Shown here in pieces: positions 22,989 through 31,764 of a stretch of 38,642 bases of DNA. The position numbers and the translations under genes were made by a program. This DNA comes from Pseudomonadota bacterium (GTDB lineage: Bacteria > Myxococcota_A > Polyangia > Polyangiales > Polyangiaceae), in contig JAEYYX010000047.1 in the NCBI GenBank assembly GCA_023428245.1, forward strand, positions 1 to 38,642. Direction: 5' to 3'. Within the stretch, counting starts at the first letter, position 1; every line of letters begins with the position of its first letter. The notes under the pieces are model-generated. The model was not told the origin of the DNA, searched no databases, and was given only the letters and a program-made list of their open reading frames with translations.

Positions 22989-24086
22989 TCAGCAGGCGGC
23001 GCGTAGCGCGGGGAAAGTCGCCGCGACGTCGGCGTTCATGATGGCCCCGCGGGCGAGGTTGAGCGCTTTTTGTTGCCCTGGGGATCGGGCCAAGAAGGCA
23101 TCGAGCCCGCCGTCTGCGAGCTGTCGAACCGAGGGCAGGACCGCCGCGGCGAGGGCGTTCGTGCTCGTGCGCGGGACCGCCCCGGGCATATTCGCGACGC
23201 AGTAATGGGTCACGCCGTCGACGACAAACACGGGGTTTTCATGGGTCGTGGGGTGAGAGGTCTCGGCGGCGCCGCCCTGGTCGACGCACACGTCACAGAG
23301 CACGCTCCCCGCGTTCATTCGCGAGAGCAAAGAGCGCCCGATGAGCTTCGGTGCGCGCCGGCCGCGAAGATAAACGGCCGCGACCAAGAGATCCGCGCGC
23401 GCTGCTTCCTGCTCGAGAGCTCCCTCGCTCGAATAGAGAGTGCGGACGTTCGGCGGGAGTTTCGTAGCGAGCTCGCTCAGTCGCGCCCCGTCGACGTCGA
23501 GGATGACGACATCCGCTCCCATGCCTGCGGCAATGCGCGCGGCGTTCTCTCCGACGACTCCAGCGCCGACGATTGTGACGTGCCCCGGGGTGACGCCAGG
23601 TACGCCGCCCAAGAGAACTCCGCTCCCGCCGTGGGCTTTCTCGAGGAAATGAGCCCCCACTTGGACAGAGAGGCGTCCGGCGATCGCGCTCATCGGCGCG
23701 AGCAGGGGGAGATCCCCCCGGGGTCCTTCGAGCGTCTCAAAGGCGAGGGCCACGATCCCGCTTTCGAGACAGGCCCGCGTCAGCTCTTCGGAAGCGGCGA
23801 GGTGGAAATAGCCGAACACGATCTGGCCCGGGCGGAGCAGGGAAAACTCCTCGCTCTGGGGTTCTTTGACTTTGACGATGAGCTCCGCTCGAGAAAAGAG
23901 CTCCTCACGCGAGACGACGCGGCCGCCCTTGGCTCGGTATTCGTCGTCCGAATAGCCGCTTCCCGTACCCGCGCCCTCTTCGATAAGGACTTCGTGAGAG
24001 CCATGCAGCAGGCTCTTTAACCCGTCCGGCGTCACCGCGACCCGGAATTCGTTCTTCTTGGTTTCGCGGGGGACGCCGATGATCAT
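22989..24086 (-). CDS. ald: Alanine dehydrogenase
   Basis: A 365-residue NAD-dependent enzyme interconverting L-alanine and pyruvate plus ammonia, of normal family length. The start MIIGVPRETKKNEFRVAVTP is diagnostic, with substrate-binding Arg15 and Lys74 (VKVKEP) and catalytic His95 (GYFHLAA). The Rossmann motif is VTIVGAGVVGENAARIAAGM near 168-188 with the acidic residue after VILDVD. The conserved DGVTHYCVANMPGAVPRTST is near 290-310. The gene begins inside the stop of the DUF454 gene (ATGA overlap), so it is the second gene of a two-gene unit. A gap of 133 bases separates it from the DUF4920 operon downstream on the same strand, so read-through is possible. Confidence 0.95.
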   Translation of the reverse strand: MIIGVPRETKKNEFRVAVTPDGLKSLLHGSHEVLIEEGAGTGSGYSDDEYRAKGGRVVSREELFSRAELIVKVKEPQSEEFSLLRPGQIVFGYFHLAASEELTRACLESGIVALAFETLEGPRGDLPLLAPMSAIAGRLSVQVGAHFLEKAHGGSGVLLGGVPGVTPGHVTIVGAGVVGENAARIAAGMGADVVILDVDGARLSELATKLPPNVRTLYSSEGALEQEAARADLLVAAVYLRGRRAPKLIGRSLLSRMNAGSVLCDVCVDQGGAAETSHPTTHENPVFVVDGVTHYCVANMPGAVPRTSTNALAAAVLPSVRQLADGGLDAFLARSPGQQKALNLARGAIMNADVAATFPALRAAC

Positions 24087-24508
24087 GGGGTGCCCGACGG
24101 GGGCGGCTCCTTACTCGGGAAGCGGAGGATGAACCAACAGCCGACGGCCACGAAGAAGGCCTGGGTCCCGAGCGCCCACAGGGGCAGGCGACCGCTCAGA
24201 GCCGCGAGCACGAAGGCGCCGACCATGCAGGTCACCGAGCCGACCTTGACGCTGAGGGGAACCACGCTGTGCTCTCGGAAGCGCCGGAGGCCCGGCCCGA
24301 TCCATCGGTGATTCAAGAGCCAACGCTCGAGCTCCGGCGAACTCCGGCTGAACGCCCAGAGACTCATGAAGAAGAAGGGCATCGCCGGCAGGATCGGCAA
24401 GAGCGCCCCCGCGATCCCGAACACGAACGCGACCCAGCCCACCCCGAGGTAGACCCAGCGCCGCGCACCAGCGAATCGGAGGTCGAGGGGATGATGGTCA
24501 ATCAACAT
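24083..24508 (-). CDS. DUF454/YbaN-family inner-membrane protein
   Basis: A 141-residue protein with three to four hydrophobic segments. The YbaN/DUF454 pattern is plain: WVYLGVGWVAFVFGIAGALL, then PILPAMPFFFMSLWAFSRSSPELERWLL, then GPGLRRFREH and a final hydrophobic pair. The family is widespread, small and of unknown function. The ATG at 24508 is chosen because it falls just before the first membrane segment and gives the family length; the same frame runs to 25003 only as an antisense shadow of the divergent gene. The stop overlaps the start of ald by four bases, so the two are coupled. The divergent gap to the plus-strand GT-C-like gene is about 156 bases. Confidence 0.85.
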   Translation of the reverse strand: MLIDHHPLDLRFAGARRWVYLGVGWVAFVFGIAGALLPILPAMPFFFMSLWAFSRSSPELERWLLNHRWIGPGLRRFREHSVVPLSVKVGSVTCMVGAFVLAALSGRLPLWALGTQAFFVAVGCWFILRFPSKEPPPSGTP

Positions 24509-24664
24509 GGAGCCTTGGGAGAACGAATAAGCGAAGCCACCTTCACACACGCCGAAGCGGCGCGCGGCGATTACTTCTAACGTAGCTCGCAGCTCCCGAG
24601 TTGTCCGGAGAATTTTGCGCGGCGAGTTGAGAATTTTCAGGCGCTCGAGGGGCCCGCGCGTATC

Positions 24665-26923
24665 TTGGGCTGCGGGCATTTGATAGCCTCGGGGGTAGTG
24701 TTCCTCGGTCTGGTCTGTCCCTTGTTGATGATCCTGGACGGACTGCTCTCGTGGCGCGTGCGCCGCGCGGGGATCAGGGACACGGACGCCCTTGAGACGA
24801 CGAGTCAGAGAGGGCGTCTCGTCGGGGCGGTGGCGGTGATTGCCGCCGAGTTTCCGCTGCTCTTGCTTGCCCCGCCATGGCTCCCGGAAAAATTGTGGGG
24901 AGATACCGAGACCCACGCGCGTATGGGCAGAGATTTGGCTCTGCACGGCTTCGGGAGCGGGTGGCTCGACGGCTTGCTGGCTGGATTCCCCTTCGCCCAA
25001 CACTACCCGCCGCTGCCTTGGGTCTCATTGGCCCTCGAAATCTCACTTGGGCTGTCGCCGGTCCGCGCTGTGCAGTGGCTCGGCTGGCTTTTCCTCTTCC
25101 TGACGCCCCTCGTCGTTTACCTCTGTCTCCTCGAGGTTCCTCGGGTGCGTCCCGCGCTCGCGGCGACGGGCGCCGGGTTCGTGGCGCTGATCTCCCCCTA
25201 CAACCCCTTCTTCGGCGGCTATGAGGTCTTCTTCTCGGTCGGCCTTGTGTCCCAAACGATGGGGCTCCCGATCGTTATGCTCTGGATGCGCTCGGTGCTC
25301 CGCGGTGACGGCTTCGGAAAGGTTCTTCTCTGGTCGATCCTCGCCGCCGCGAGCCACCCCCAGCTCAGCGTGGCCGGCGTATTGTTCCTGGGCTTTGGGG
25401 TCGTTGCCCTCGGTCAACGAAAGCTCCTCACACGCTTCTTGTGGGGCGCGGCAACGCTCGGGCTGACGGCGCTCGGGCTGTACGGCCAGGGCATGATCGG
25501 CCTCCGCGTACCGTTTGGCTGGCCGGATGGATTTGGCTGGCGTCACGTCGGGTTTGCCCCCGATCGGCTCATCTGGTGGCTCGAAGACGGCGATCTTTTC
25601 GACCAAGGGGGGAGCGGCGTGATGACGAACTGGACCATCGCGGCGCTGCTCCTCGCGGTGCCTCGACTCGGCCGACCGGAGGTGCGCGGCGCCTTCTGTG
25701 CGCTTGCACTCGGTCTTCTGATCTCGGTGAGCGGCCCCAGTCTCCCGAAGCTGGGGATGCTGGGTGATTTCGCGCTCAAATTCGTGCAGCCTCTTCGTTT
25801 CGTTGCTCTTTTGCCGGTGGCCGCGGCGCTGCTCATCGCCGTCGCCACGGAGGCCGTCGCGCGCGATGTCGCAGCGATTTCGAGCGGGCGCTTGCGGCGA
25901 TTGTCGCTCGACTGGGTGCGCGGAGGGTTCATCGCGGCCGGCGCCGTGTGCCTGATCTTCGCTTTGCCCCCGCGGCTCGCGTACGCCCGAGCGTGGCCGA
26001 GTGTCCTCAGCCGCTTCAAGTCACCGCCGGGTTACGACACCGAGCTCGTCAAGAGCTGGCTCGATGAACCTGCCGAGGGGCGCGTTTGGTACGACACAGA
26101 GGACGAAGACTTCATCCGTCTGTTCACGCACGACGCGCTTTCGCTCGACACCCCGCGCTCGATCGGCGCGACCGGTGCGGTGGGCGGGCACGTCGGCGTC
26201 CATTTGTTCGCCTACGCGCGCCTCGAACCTCTGCGTCCTGGCTCGGCGCGCCGTGCCGAAGCGCTCGGTGTGCGTCATTTGCTTTGGACAGGAGAAGCGC
26301 TCCCCTCGGAGTGGCGAGAGCTGCACGCGGCGGGAAAGATGCGGATGTTCGAGCGCGAAGGAGGGAGCGATCTCTGGGGCGTTGGCTGCGTCCGTGAGGG
26401 CTACTCGGGCGAAAACCGCGCCCTGGCAAACAAGATCTATGGAGAACTTCGGACTGGCGTAGGTGCGGATCATCTCCTCGATCCTTCGCGCTACGTCGAG
26501 CTCGAGTGGACGGAAGGCGACCTGCTCGTGCGAGAGGTGCCTCTGGATGGGTGCTCGGCCGAAGGGGCGCGGCTGCGTCCGATCGAGCGGCGGCCGGGTC
26601 GCTATCGCGCGGAGGTCGAGACCGACCACCCTGTCGATGTCGTCCTCCGCATCGCCTATTTTCAGAACTTCCGCGCGACCATCGATGGAAAAAACGAACC
26701 CCGGCGCGCGGTGGCTCCGGGGTTCGTCTCGGTCCGTGTTCCGGCGGGGCGTCACACGGTCGTGGTCGAGTCGCGGGTCTGGTTGGGCATGATTCCGTCG
26801 CTCGGGCCCGCGGCCCTCGCTCTTCTGCTGCTCGCCAGCGCGCGTGCGCGGGCCGGTTCAGCTTGGTTTTCTCGCGTGCTTCGCCCGCGTCAGTCGCGGG
26901 TCTCGACGCGCCCGTCCGTGTGA
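24665..26923 (+). CDS. Large polytopic membrane protein, GT-C/YfhO-like
   Basis: About 752 residues if the TTG at 24665 is used; GTG at 24698 is an alternative and neither has a clear ribosome-binding site. The first segment (VVFLGLVCPLLMILDGLLSW) and about ten further hydrophobic segments to residue 430 make it polytopic. The first large loop has LWGDTETHARMGRDLALHGF with the D-E-H set typical of GT-C and '6-pyruvoyl-tetrahydropterin synthase-related' membrane proteins, followed by FPFAQHYPPLPW. The C-terminal third (about 440-720) is soluble and probably periplasmic, ending in one more membrane segment and a basic tail. A glycosyltransferase role is a guess from the fold. The final 34 bases overlap the 3' end of the convergent pirin gene. 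Confidence 0.68.
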   Translation: MGCGHLIASGVVFLGLVCPLLMILDGLLSWRVRRAGIRDTDALETTSQRGRLVGAVAVIAAEFPLLLLAPPWLPEKLWGDTETHARMGRDLALHGFGSGWLDGLLAGFPFAQHYPPLPWVSLALEISLGLSPVRAVQWLGWLFLFLTPLVVYLCLLEVPRVRPALAATGAGFVALISPYNPFFGGYEVFFSVGLVSQTMGLPIVMLWMRSVLRGDGFGKVLLWSILAAASHPQLSVAGVLFLGFGVVALGQRKLLTRFLWGAATLGLTALGLYGQGMIGLRVPFGWPDGFGWRHVGFAPDRLIWWLEDGDLFDQGGSGVMTNWTIAALLLAVPRLGRPEVRGAFCALALGLLISVSGPSLPKLGMLGDFALKFVQPLRFVALLPVAAALLIAVATEAVARDVAAISSGRLRRLSLDWVRGGFIAAGAVCLIFALPPRLAYARAWPSVLSRFKSPPGYDTELVKSWLDEPAEGRVWYDTEDEDFIRLFTHDALSLDTPRSIGATGAVGGHVGVHLFAYARLEPLRPGSARRAEALGVRHLLWTGEALPSEWRELHAAGKMRMFEREGGSDLWGVGCVREGYSGENRALANKIYGELRTGVGADHLLDPSRYVELEWTEGDLLVREVPLDGCSAEGARLRPIERRPGRYRAEVETDHPVDVVLRIAYFQNFRATIDGKNEPRRAVAPGFVSVRVPAGRHTVVVESRVWLGMIPSLGPAALALLLLASARARAGSAWFSRVLRPRQSRVSTRPSV

Positions 26924-27927
26924 ATCGCGAAGCGTCCCTTGGTGCGGGGGTGGACGGGGCCACTCGAGCCCCAGGGCCATCCGCCGAACCGCGTCCGGTT
27001 GTAATCGCGGAAGGTCTGCTCGAGCTCTTCGTGGGTCGTGAGGACGAAGGGACCATGTTGGACCACAGGTTCTCCGATCGGCTCGCCACCGAGCAGGAGC
27101 AACTCGACCTCGCCATCCTTCGCCTCGAGCTCCACCGAGAGCGTCGGCTGGAGTTCGATCATCGCGTTTTGGTCGACCAAGATCTCTTCGTCGGCTCCGC
27201 GCAGGATGACCTCCTTGCCTTGGAAGAAATAAAGCGTGCGATTCGAAGAAGCGGTCGTCGGAGGCAGCGTGATCTTGGCGCCGGGCTCGAGGCGGATCGT
27301 CCAGATCTCGACGTGGGCTTCGGGGCGATTCGCCCAGGAGTCAGGGGGAGGAGGCGCCGCGCCTGTGTCGTCGAAACGACCCGCAATGACGCGGAGCTCC
27401 GCCTGTCGTCCAGGTTCACCGCGGAGGACCTTAGGCACGTCTTCGCCCCAAAGCATCGAGAAGTAGGGACTTACCATCTTCGAAGATCTCGGCAGATTCA
27501 GCCAAATCTGGAAGAGTTCGGTGGGGTTCGGCTTGTCCTGATGGACGAGCGGGAACATCTCCGAGTGCACGATGCCGGCGCCCGTGGTGAGCCACTGGAC
27601 GTCACCGTTGCCGAAGCGTGCGGTCGCTCCGAGGGAGTCGGAGTGATCGATGTACCCGGCGCGAGCGATGGTGACGGTCTCGAAGCCGCGATGAGGATGC
27701 GAGGGGAAGCCGGGCACCGTCTCGCCGTGGTACATACTGAAGCCGTCTTTGCCCGAGAAATCCGAGCCCATGTGGCGGCCCGCTCGCGCATTCAGGGGTG
27801 CGGCCATGGCGTCATCCCCGGCAGGATACGCGTCCCTATGGTGCGCACAGAACAAGAACGGGTCCCGCGTGCGCCAAGGGAAGCTGAGGGGTGAAGCTGC
27901 TCGAACGAGCTTGGATGAGTGGGACAT
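26890..27927 (-). CDS. Pirin-family bicupin protein
   Basis: A 345-residue bicupin. The N-terminal cupin carries the metal ligands in SHPHRGFETVTIARAG (two His) and later GIVHSEMF (His and Glu). This four-ligand set binds iron in characterised pirins, some of which are quercetin 2,3-dioxygenases or redox-sensitive regulators. The segment DPFLFCAHHRDAYPAGD near residue 22 and the run LFQIWLNLP place it in a large-bodied subgroup that is longer than YhaK-type pirins. The second cupin (about 190-300) lacks an obvious metal set, as usual. The ATG at 27927 fits the subgroup N-terminus. It lies 140 bases downstream of menE on the same strand, so it may be a separate unit, and it overlaps the convergent membrane-protein gene by 34 bases. 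Confidence 0.88.
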   Translation of the reverse strand: MSHSSKLVRAASPLSFPWRTRDPFLFCAHHRDAYPAGDDAMAAPLNARAGRHMGSDFSGKDGFSMYHGETVPGFPSHPHRGFETVTIARAGYIDHSDSLGATARFGNGDVQWLTTGAGIVHSEMFPLVHQDKPNPTELFQIWLNLPRSSKMVSPYFSMLWGEDVPKVLRGEPGRQAELRVIAGRFDDTGAAPPPPDSWANRPEAHVEIWTIRLEPGAKITLPPTTASSNRTLYFFQGKEVILRGADEEILVDQNAMIELQPTLSVELEAKDGEVELLLLGGEPIGEPVVQHGPFVLTTHEELEQTFRDYNRTRFGGWPWGSSGPVHPRTKGRFAIHTDGRVETRD

Positions 27928-28067
27928 CAGGGTTCAAGGTGCGGCCTTTCTGGGGGCGAGGCAAGGTGGCGCCCTGTCATGGACCGTTGCTCCTAGGAGA
28001 AGAGTCCGCGAACGCGAGAGAGGGAGCAGGGCCCGGGTACCCGCGGTGACCCCTCCTCAAGAGACCC

Positions 28068-29387
28068 TCAAGAGGACGAGAGAGCGTTCCGAACAGCTCG
28101 ACGATCGAGCTTGCCATTGGGGAGCAGCGGCAGCGCCTTGACCCGTCGAAACTCCTTGGGAGTAGAAAAGTGCGGCAATTTCGCCTCGAGAGCCAGCCGG
28201 AGGGCGCTGTCGGAAGGCTCGGGAGCTTCGAGCACAAGGGTCGCCACCAGCCGCTCACCCCACTCCGGATCCGGCGCGCCGCTCACACAACAGTCCCGAA
28301 CTCCGGGGATCTCGAGCAACGCCGCCTCGACGATCTCCGGGCTCACGTTCTCGCCGCCTGTGATGAGCATGTTGTCCTTGCGCCCGAGCACCGTCAGAGT
28401 TCCGTCGGGGCCTAGAGAGCCGAGATCGCTTGTCGTGAAGTAGCCCTCTGCGTCGAGGGGCGAGCCTTGGCCGAGATAGGTCCGAAGCGCCATCGTGCCG
28501 CGCACCTGTAAGGTGCCGTCCGCTTGGACCCGCACGGAAACCCCAGACAAAGGCTGGCCCACGGAGCCGGGAGGCGGGAGCCGTCCGTCGTCTTCGTCGC
28601 GGATGAGAAGCGAGGGGGACTCGGTAGCGACCTGTGAGGACATTTCGGTGAGGCCGTAGGTCGCAAGGAGGGGCCAGCCGAGCTCCCGGGCTCGGCGGCG
28701 CAGGGTTTCGCTGATCGGAGCGCCTCCGACGAGCACCGCGCGCAAAGACAGGCGCTCTGCGCTCTTTTCCTCCCGGAGCAGGCGCGCAATTTGGGTCGGG
28801 ACGAACGATGCGAGGCTGACTTGGCCCCGGGTGAGCTCCGAGAGGACGTGCTCGGGTTCGCTCGATCGGGCGGCGCCGACGACGATGGTCTGGCGGGCGC
28901 GAATGCAGCGGATCAGAAGCGCGAGCCCGCCGACGTGAGCTAAGGGCAGGTTCAAATACCAGCGGTCGCCGCTCACGGCCCAGCCGAGATTTTGCTCGCT
29001 CGCGACGGCGGCGGCGATGAGACTCTCTTTCGTGTGGACGACGAGCTTGGGTGCGCCGGTGCTGCCGGAGGTGGGAAGGACGATGCGATCGCGATCGTCA
29101 GCGGGGTGAGCTAACAGCCGCTTCGTCACGCCTTCACGCTCACCGGGCGTGCGCCGTTCGTCGAGCAAACCGAGAGCCATGCCGCACTCGAGCTGCGCGA
29201 TGAGATCAATGATGGAGGCGGGGGTTCGGGTCGGAGTGAAGGGAAGGAACTTTCCCTTTTGACCTTGGAGGCTCGGCGCGAGCTCACGAACACGATCGCG
29301 GAGCATCGCGTACGAGACGCGCGTGCCATCGCTCAAGAACTCGAGCGCGGGTCGGGCGGAATCAGGGCCTTCGAGAAGGTCGAACAC
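28068..29387 (-). CDS. menE: o-Succinylbenzoate-CoA ligase MenE
   Basis: A 439-residue ANL adenylating enzyme, at the compact length expected of MenE. It joins CoA to o-succinylbenzoate using ATP, the step before MenB in menaquinone synthesis. The nucleotide motif PTSGSTGAPKLVVHTK lies near 105-120, ATYGLTEMSSQ near 245, the hinge TSDLGSLGPDGTLTVLGRKD near 320, and the catalytic Lys in LLPNGKLDRR near 427. Assignment as MenE and not another acyl-CoA ligase rests on its length and its place as the last gene of the men operon. It starts with GTG at 29387 without a visible ribosome-binding site. The 131 bases between it and menC hold a 23-bp tandem repeat. Confidence 0.9.
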   Translation of the reverse strand: MFDLLEGPDSARPALEFLSDGTRVSYAMLRDRVRELAPSLQGQKGKFLPFTPTRTPASIIDLIAQLECGMALGLLDERRTPGEREGVTKRLLAHPADDRDRIVLPTSGSTGAPKLVVHTKESLIAAAVASEQNLGWAVSGDRWYLNLPLAHVGGLALLIRCIRARQTIVVGAARSSEPEHVLSELTRGQVSLASFVPTQIARLLREEKSAERLSLRAVLVGGAPISETLRRRARELGWPLLATYGLTEMSSQVATESPSLLIRDEDDGRLPPPGSVGQPLSGVSVRVQADGTLQVRGTMALRTYLGQGSPLDAEGYFTTSDLGSLGPDGTLTVLGRKDNMLITGGENVSPEIVEAALLEIPGVRDCCVSGAPDPEWGERLVATLVLEAPEPSDSALRLALEAKLPHFSTPKEFRRVKALPLLPNGKLDRRAVRNALSSS

Positions 29388-29489
29388 GGCGGGGTTCTAT
29401 TACGGAGCTCCGGAGATCGCTCTTTGATTTTGGGGCCCCGGTCCATCACCTCCTCCTGGGCCGGGCCGAGCCTTCGTCTGAGCCCAGCG

Positions 29490-29558
29490 CCCGAGCTGAG
29501 CCCGCCCGGACGCCCGAGCTAAGCCGGCCCGGACGCCCGAGCTGAGCCCGCCCGGACG
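29490..29558. repeat. 23-bp tandem repeat spanning the 3' end of menC
   Basis: Three head-to-tail 23-base units (29490-29512, 29513-29535, 29536-29558) have consensus CCCGAGCTGAGCCCGCCCGG plus ACG. A fourth begins but breaks down at 29564. Copies 1 and 3 are identical and copy 2 differs at two positions. One of these, A at 29521, creates the TAG stop of menC. The unit length is not a multiple of three, so expansion shifts the frame. Confidence 0.9.
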
Positions 29559-30601
29559 CCCGGAGGGGTAAGGAACGCCCCGAGTCCAGAGCGGGGACGC
29601 TCGGAAAAGGCAAAAAGCCCCGCGTGGTCCCCGAGCCCGGCGGCGCGTTCGGGATCTTGCACAGCGAAGGCGAGCGCAGCCGCCGCATCGAGCGCCACCG
29701 GCCCATCGAACAAGTGGGACACAATCGGGCTCGCTCCGATCTGTTCGGCCACCTGAGCCCAGCGGAGGGCTCGACTGAAGCCCCCGAGCGCCATCGGCTT
29801 CAGGATCAGAAACTGTACGCTCGCTCCGAGTGCGGCGCTCTTGGGCTCGAGAGACGTGAGAGGTTCGTCGATAGCGACGGGGAGCGCGCTCTCTTTCCAA
29901 GCGGAGAGCTCGAGCGACGGATCTTCGATGTACTCGATCGGCAAATGGGTGAGGGCTCGGCTATGTTTCTCGAGCTCTTCCCTCGACCAGGCGAGATTCG
30001 GATCCACCCGCAGGTGCACCTGACCGAGCTCTGAGAGAGCTGTGAGAAGAGCCTTCTCCCGTTCGATGTCGAGCCCGCATTTCACCTTAAAGGTCCGGAT
30101 TCCAGCTCGAAAGAGCGCCCCGGCGCGCGCCATCGGCTCCTCCTCGGCGGCATCAAGAACGGCGCTCGTCGGAACCTGAGGTGGCTCTTTTGCTTCTTTG
30201 CCGAGTGCGCCGCGGAGGAGCCAGAAAAGACCCCGACCCGTCCGCGCCGCGCGCGCCTCGAGCCACGCTGTCTCGAGCGCAAAACGCGCCGCTGGGCTCG
30301 TGAGTGGTTTCGAGAGCTCTTCGAGCTCCTCAATCGTGAGTCTTGGGCTCTCGAGCTCGCCTCGGAGACGTGCCCACTGCGCGGGAGCGAGCTCTTCGAG
30401 CTCCCGGCGAGCCCGCGCCGGATCGTCCGAACCGTAACCCGGAAGCGGGCTCGCCTCCCCGACGAAGATCTCGCCTTCCGAGCGGCACTCGAAGAAGAAA
30501 GTCTTTCGTCCCTCCGAGCGCAGACGGCTGGTCGTGATTGTCCGGTGAGCGCCCTGGTGCTCGCGGATCCGAAATGCGTCCGAAATGCGCTCCTCGGTCA
30601 T
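29519..30601 (-). CDS. menC: o-Succinylbenzoate synthase MenC
   Basis: A 360-residue enolase-superfamily enzyme that dehydrates SHCHC to o-succinylbenzoate. Visible active-site residues are the KxK pair Lys172-Lys174 (FKVKCG), the metal ligands Asp200 (RVDPN), Glu226 (YIEDP) and Asp245-Glu246 (AIDEP), and Lys268 (ILKPMALGG). The N-terminal capping domain covers residues 1-105. The ATG at 30601 is chosen because it lies in an ATGA overlap with the stop of menA. The frame also runs 26 codons further upstream, antisense-free but inside menA. The last dozen or so residues (PGVRAGSARASGPA) are encoded by a GC-rich tandem repeat and look like a recent, non-conserved tail. The stop codon arises within the repeat. 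Confidence 0.9.
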   Translation of the reverse strand: MTEERISDAFRIREHQGAHRTITTSRLRSEGRKTFFFECRSEGEIFVGEASPLPGYGSDDPARARRELEELAPAQWARLRGELESPRLTIEELEELSKPLTSPAARFALETAWLEARAARTGRGLFWLLRGALGKEAKEPPQVPTSAVLDAAEEEPMARAGALFRAGIRTFKVKCGLDIEREKALLTALSELGQVHLRVDPNLAWSREELEKHSRALTHLPIEYIEDPSLELSAWKESALPVAIDEPLTSLEPKSAALGASVQFLILKPMALGGFSRALRWAQVAEQIGASPIVSHLFDGPVALDAAAALAFAVQDPERAAGLGDHAGLFAFSERPRSGLGAFLTPPGVRAGSARASGPA

Positions 30602-31596
30602 GGCGCGGGCGCCGCGCTTTCTGGAGCGAGCCCGGGATCGGCGATGCGCGGAGCCGAGGGGCGCTCCTGCTCCGCGCATCGCGCTCCCGCGAGGCCCAAA
30701 GCCGCGAGCACTCCGAACACGAGCAGCACCCGCGCGCTCTCACCGAGAACGGCATTCAGCAAGGCGCCCTCTCGCTCGAGAAGATGCCGACGGGTCTTGA
30801 GCGCGAGGGGGAAGGCGAGAAGAGGAAGGACAATGGGATACTCGGCCCAGCCGAACAAGAACGCGGTCGGCGGGGTGAGGAAGGCGAGCGCTGCGAGGAG
30901 CGTATATTCCCACTCCGCGAAAAATCTCCCAAAGCGGACAGCTGTGGTGCGCTTGCCGGCGACCGTGTCGGTCGCTCGATCGCGCACGTTGTTCACGATC
31001 AGGATGTTCGTCGAGAGCGCGCCTGCGGCCGCTGCGAAGAGCACGGCGAGGGGAGTGATCGGCGCGCTGTGAACGTGCACAGTTCCGAGCACGGCAACGA
31101 GCCCGAAGAAGAGAAAGACGAAAAGATCGCCGAGCCCCAAGTAGGCGAGAGGGTAAGGTCCGCCTGTATAAGCGAGCGCGGCCAGGATCGAAGCGACGCC
31201 GATCACGACGATGCTCGGTCCGACCAGAAAGGCGAGGCCCGAGCCGAGCGCCACGAGGAGCAAGATCACCACTGCTAGGCCCAGCTTCATGGCGCGCGGT
31301 GAGAGGAGTCCCGCCTGCACGGCTCGCACAGGTCCGACGCGTTCATCAGTATCGGCGCCCTTTTCGAAGTCGAGGACGTCGTTCGCGAAGTTGGAAGTGA
31401 TCTGGAGAAGGAGCGCACCCCAGAGGGCGAGCAGGCCCGGAAGCCACCGGAAATGTCCCGCGTGGAGCGCGAGCGCCGAACCGAGCAGGACGGGCGTCAC
31501 AGCCGCCGGTAGCGTCTTCACGCGGCAGGCGAGAAGCCACGCGCCTGCAGAACCAGGACGGGGCAAAGAAGGCGCGAGTCCGACCGAAGAGCTCAT
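30598..31596 (-). CDS. menA: 1,4-Dihydroxy-2-naphthoate polyprenyltransferase MenA
   Basis: A 332-residue UbiA-superfamily integral membrane enzyme that attaches the polyprenyl chain to DHNA, giving demethylmenaquinone. It has about eight to nine hydrophobic segments. The first Asp-rich motif is NDVLDFEKGADTDE (72-85) and the second is NNVRDRATDTVAGKRT (202-217); both chelate Mg-diphosphate. The opening AWLLACRVKTLPAAVTPVLLG is typical of MenA. A hydrophilic tail of about 25 residues follows the last membrane segment. The stop overlaps the menC start by four bases. Upstream, 134 bases separate its ATG at 31596 from the end of menH, an unusually long gap within this otherwise tight operon, and that gap holds a partial duplicate of the menH 3' end. 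Confidence 0.93.
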   Translation of the reverse strand: MSSSVGLAPSLPRPGSAGAWLLACRVKTLPAAVTPVLLGSALALHAGHFRWLPGLLALWGALLLQITSNFANDVLDFEKGADTDERVGPVRAVQAGLLSPRAMKLGLAVVILLLVALGSGLAFLVGPSIVVIGVASILAALAYTGGPYPLAYLGLGDLFVFLFFGLVAVLGTVHVHSAPITPLAVLFAAAAGALSTNILIVNNVRDRATDTVAGKRTTAVRFGRFFAEWEYTLLAALAFLTPPTAFLFGWAEYPIVLPLLAFPLALKTRRHLLEREGALLNAVLGESARVLLVFGVLAALGLAGARCAEQERPSAPRIADPGLAPESAAPAP

Positions 31597-31681
31597 CGAA
31601 GGCGATCTCTAGCGCCCGTCCGCGGAGGCGGAAACCACCTCGGGCACCGAAGGGCGCACAATCGTTCCCGGGGCGGTCTCG

Positions 31682-31764
31682 TCAGGCTTCCGCGAGACGC
31701 GGGAGCAGGGCGAAGCTCTCGAAGGGTCGCTCAGCTTCCCGCGAGACGGCGGAGCAGGGCGAAG
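31682..31764. repeat. Direct repeat: duplicated 3' end of menH
   Basis: The 34 bases at 31731-31764, which encode the last residues and stop of menH, are nearly repeated at 31682-31715, 49 bases further downstream. Each copy read on the minus strand gives FALL-x-RLA followed by two residues and TGA (FALLRRLAGS in the gene, FALLPRLAEA in the extra copy). The offset is not a multiple of three, so the extra copy is out of frame with menH. Confidence 0.85.
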
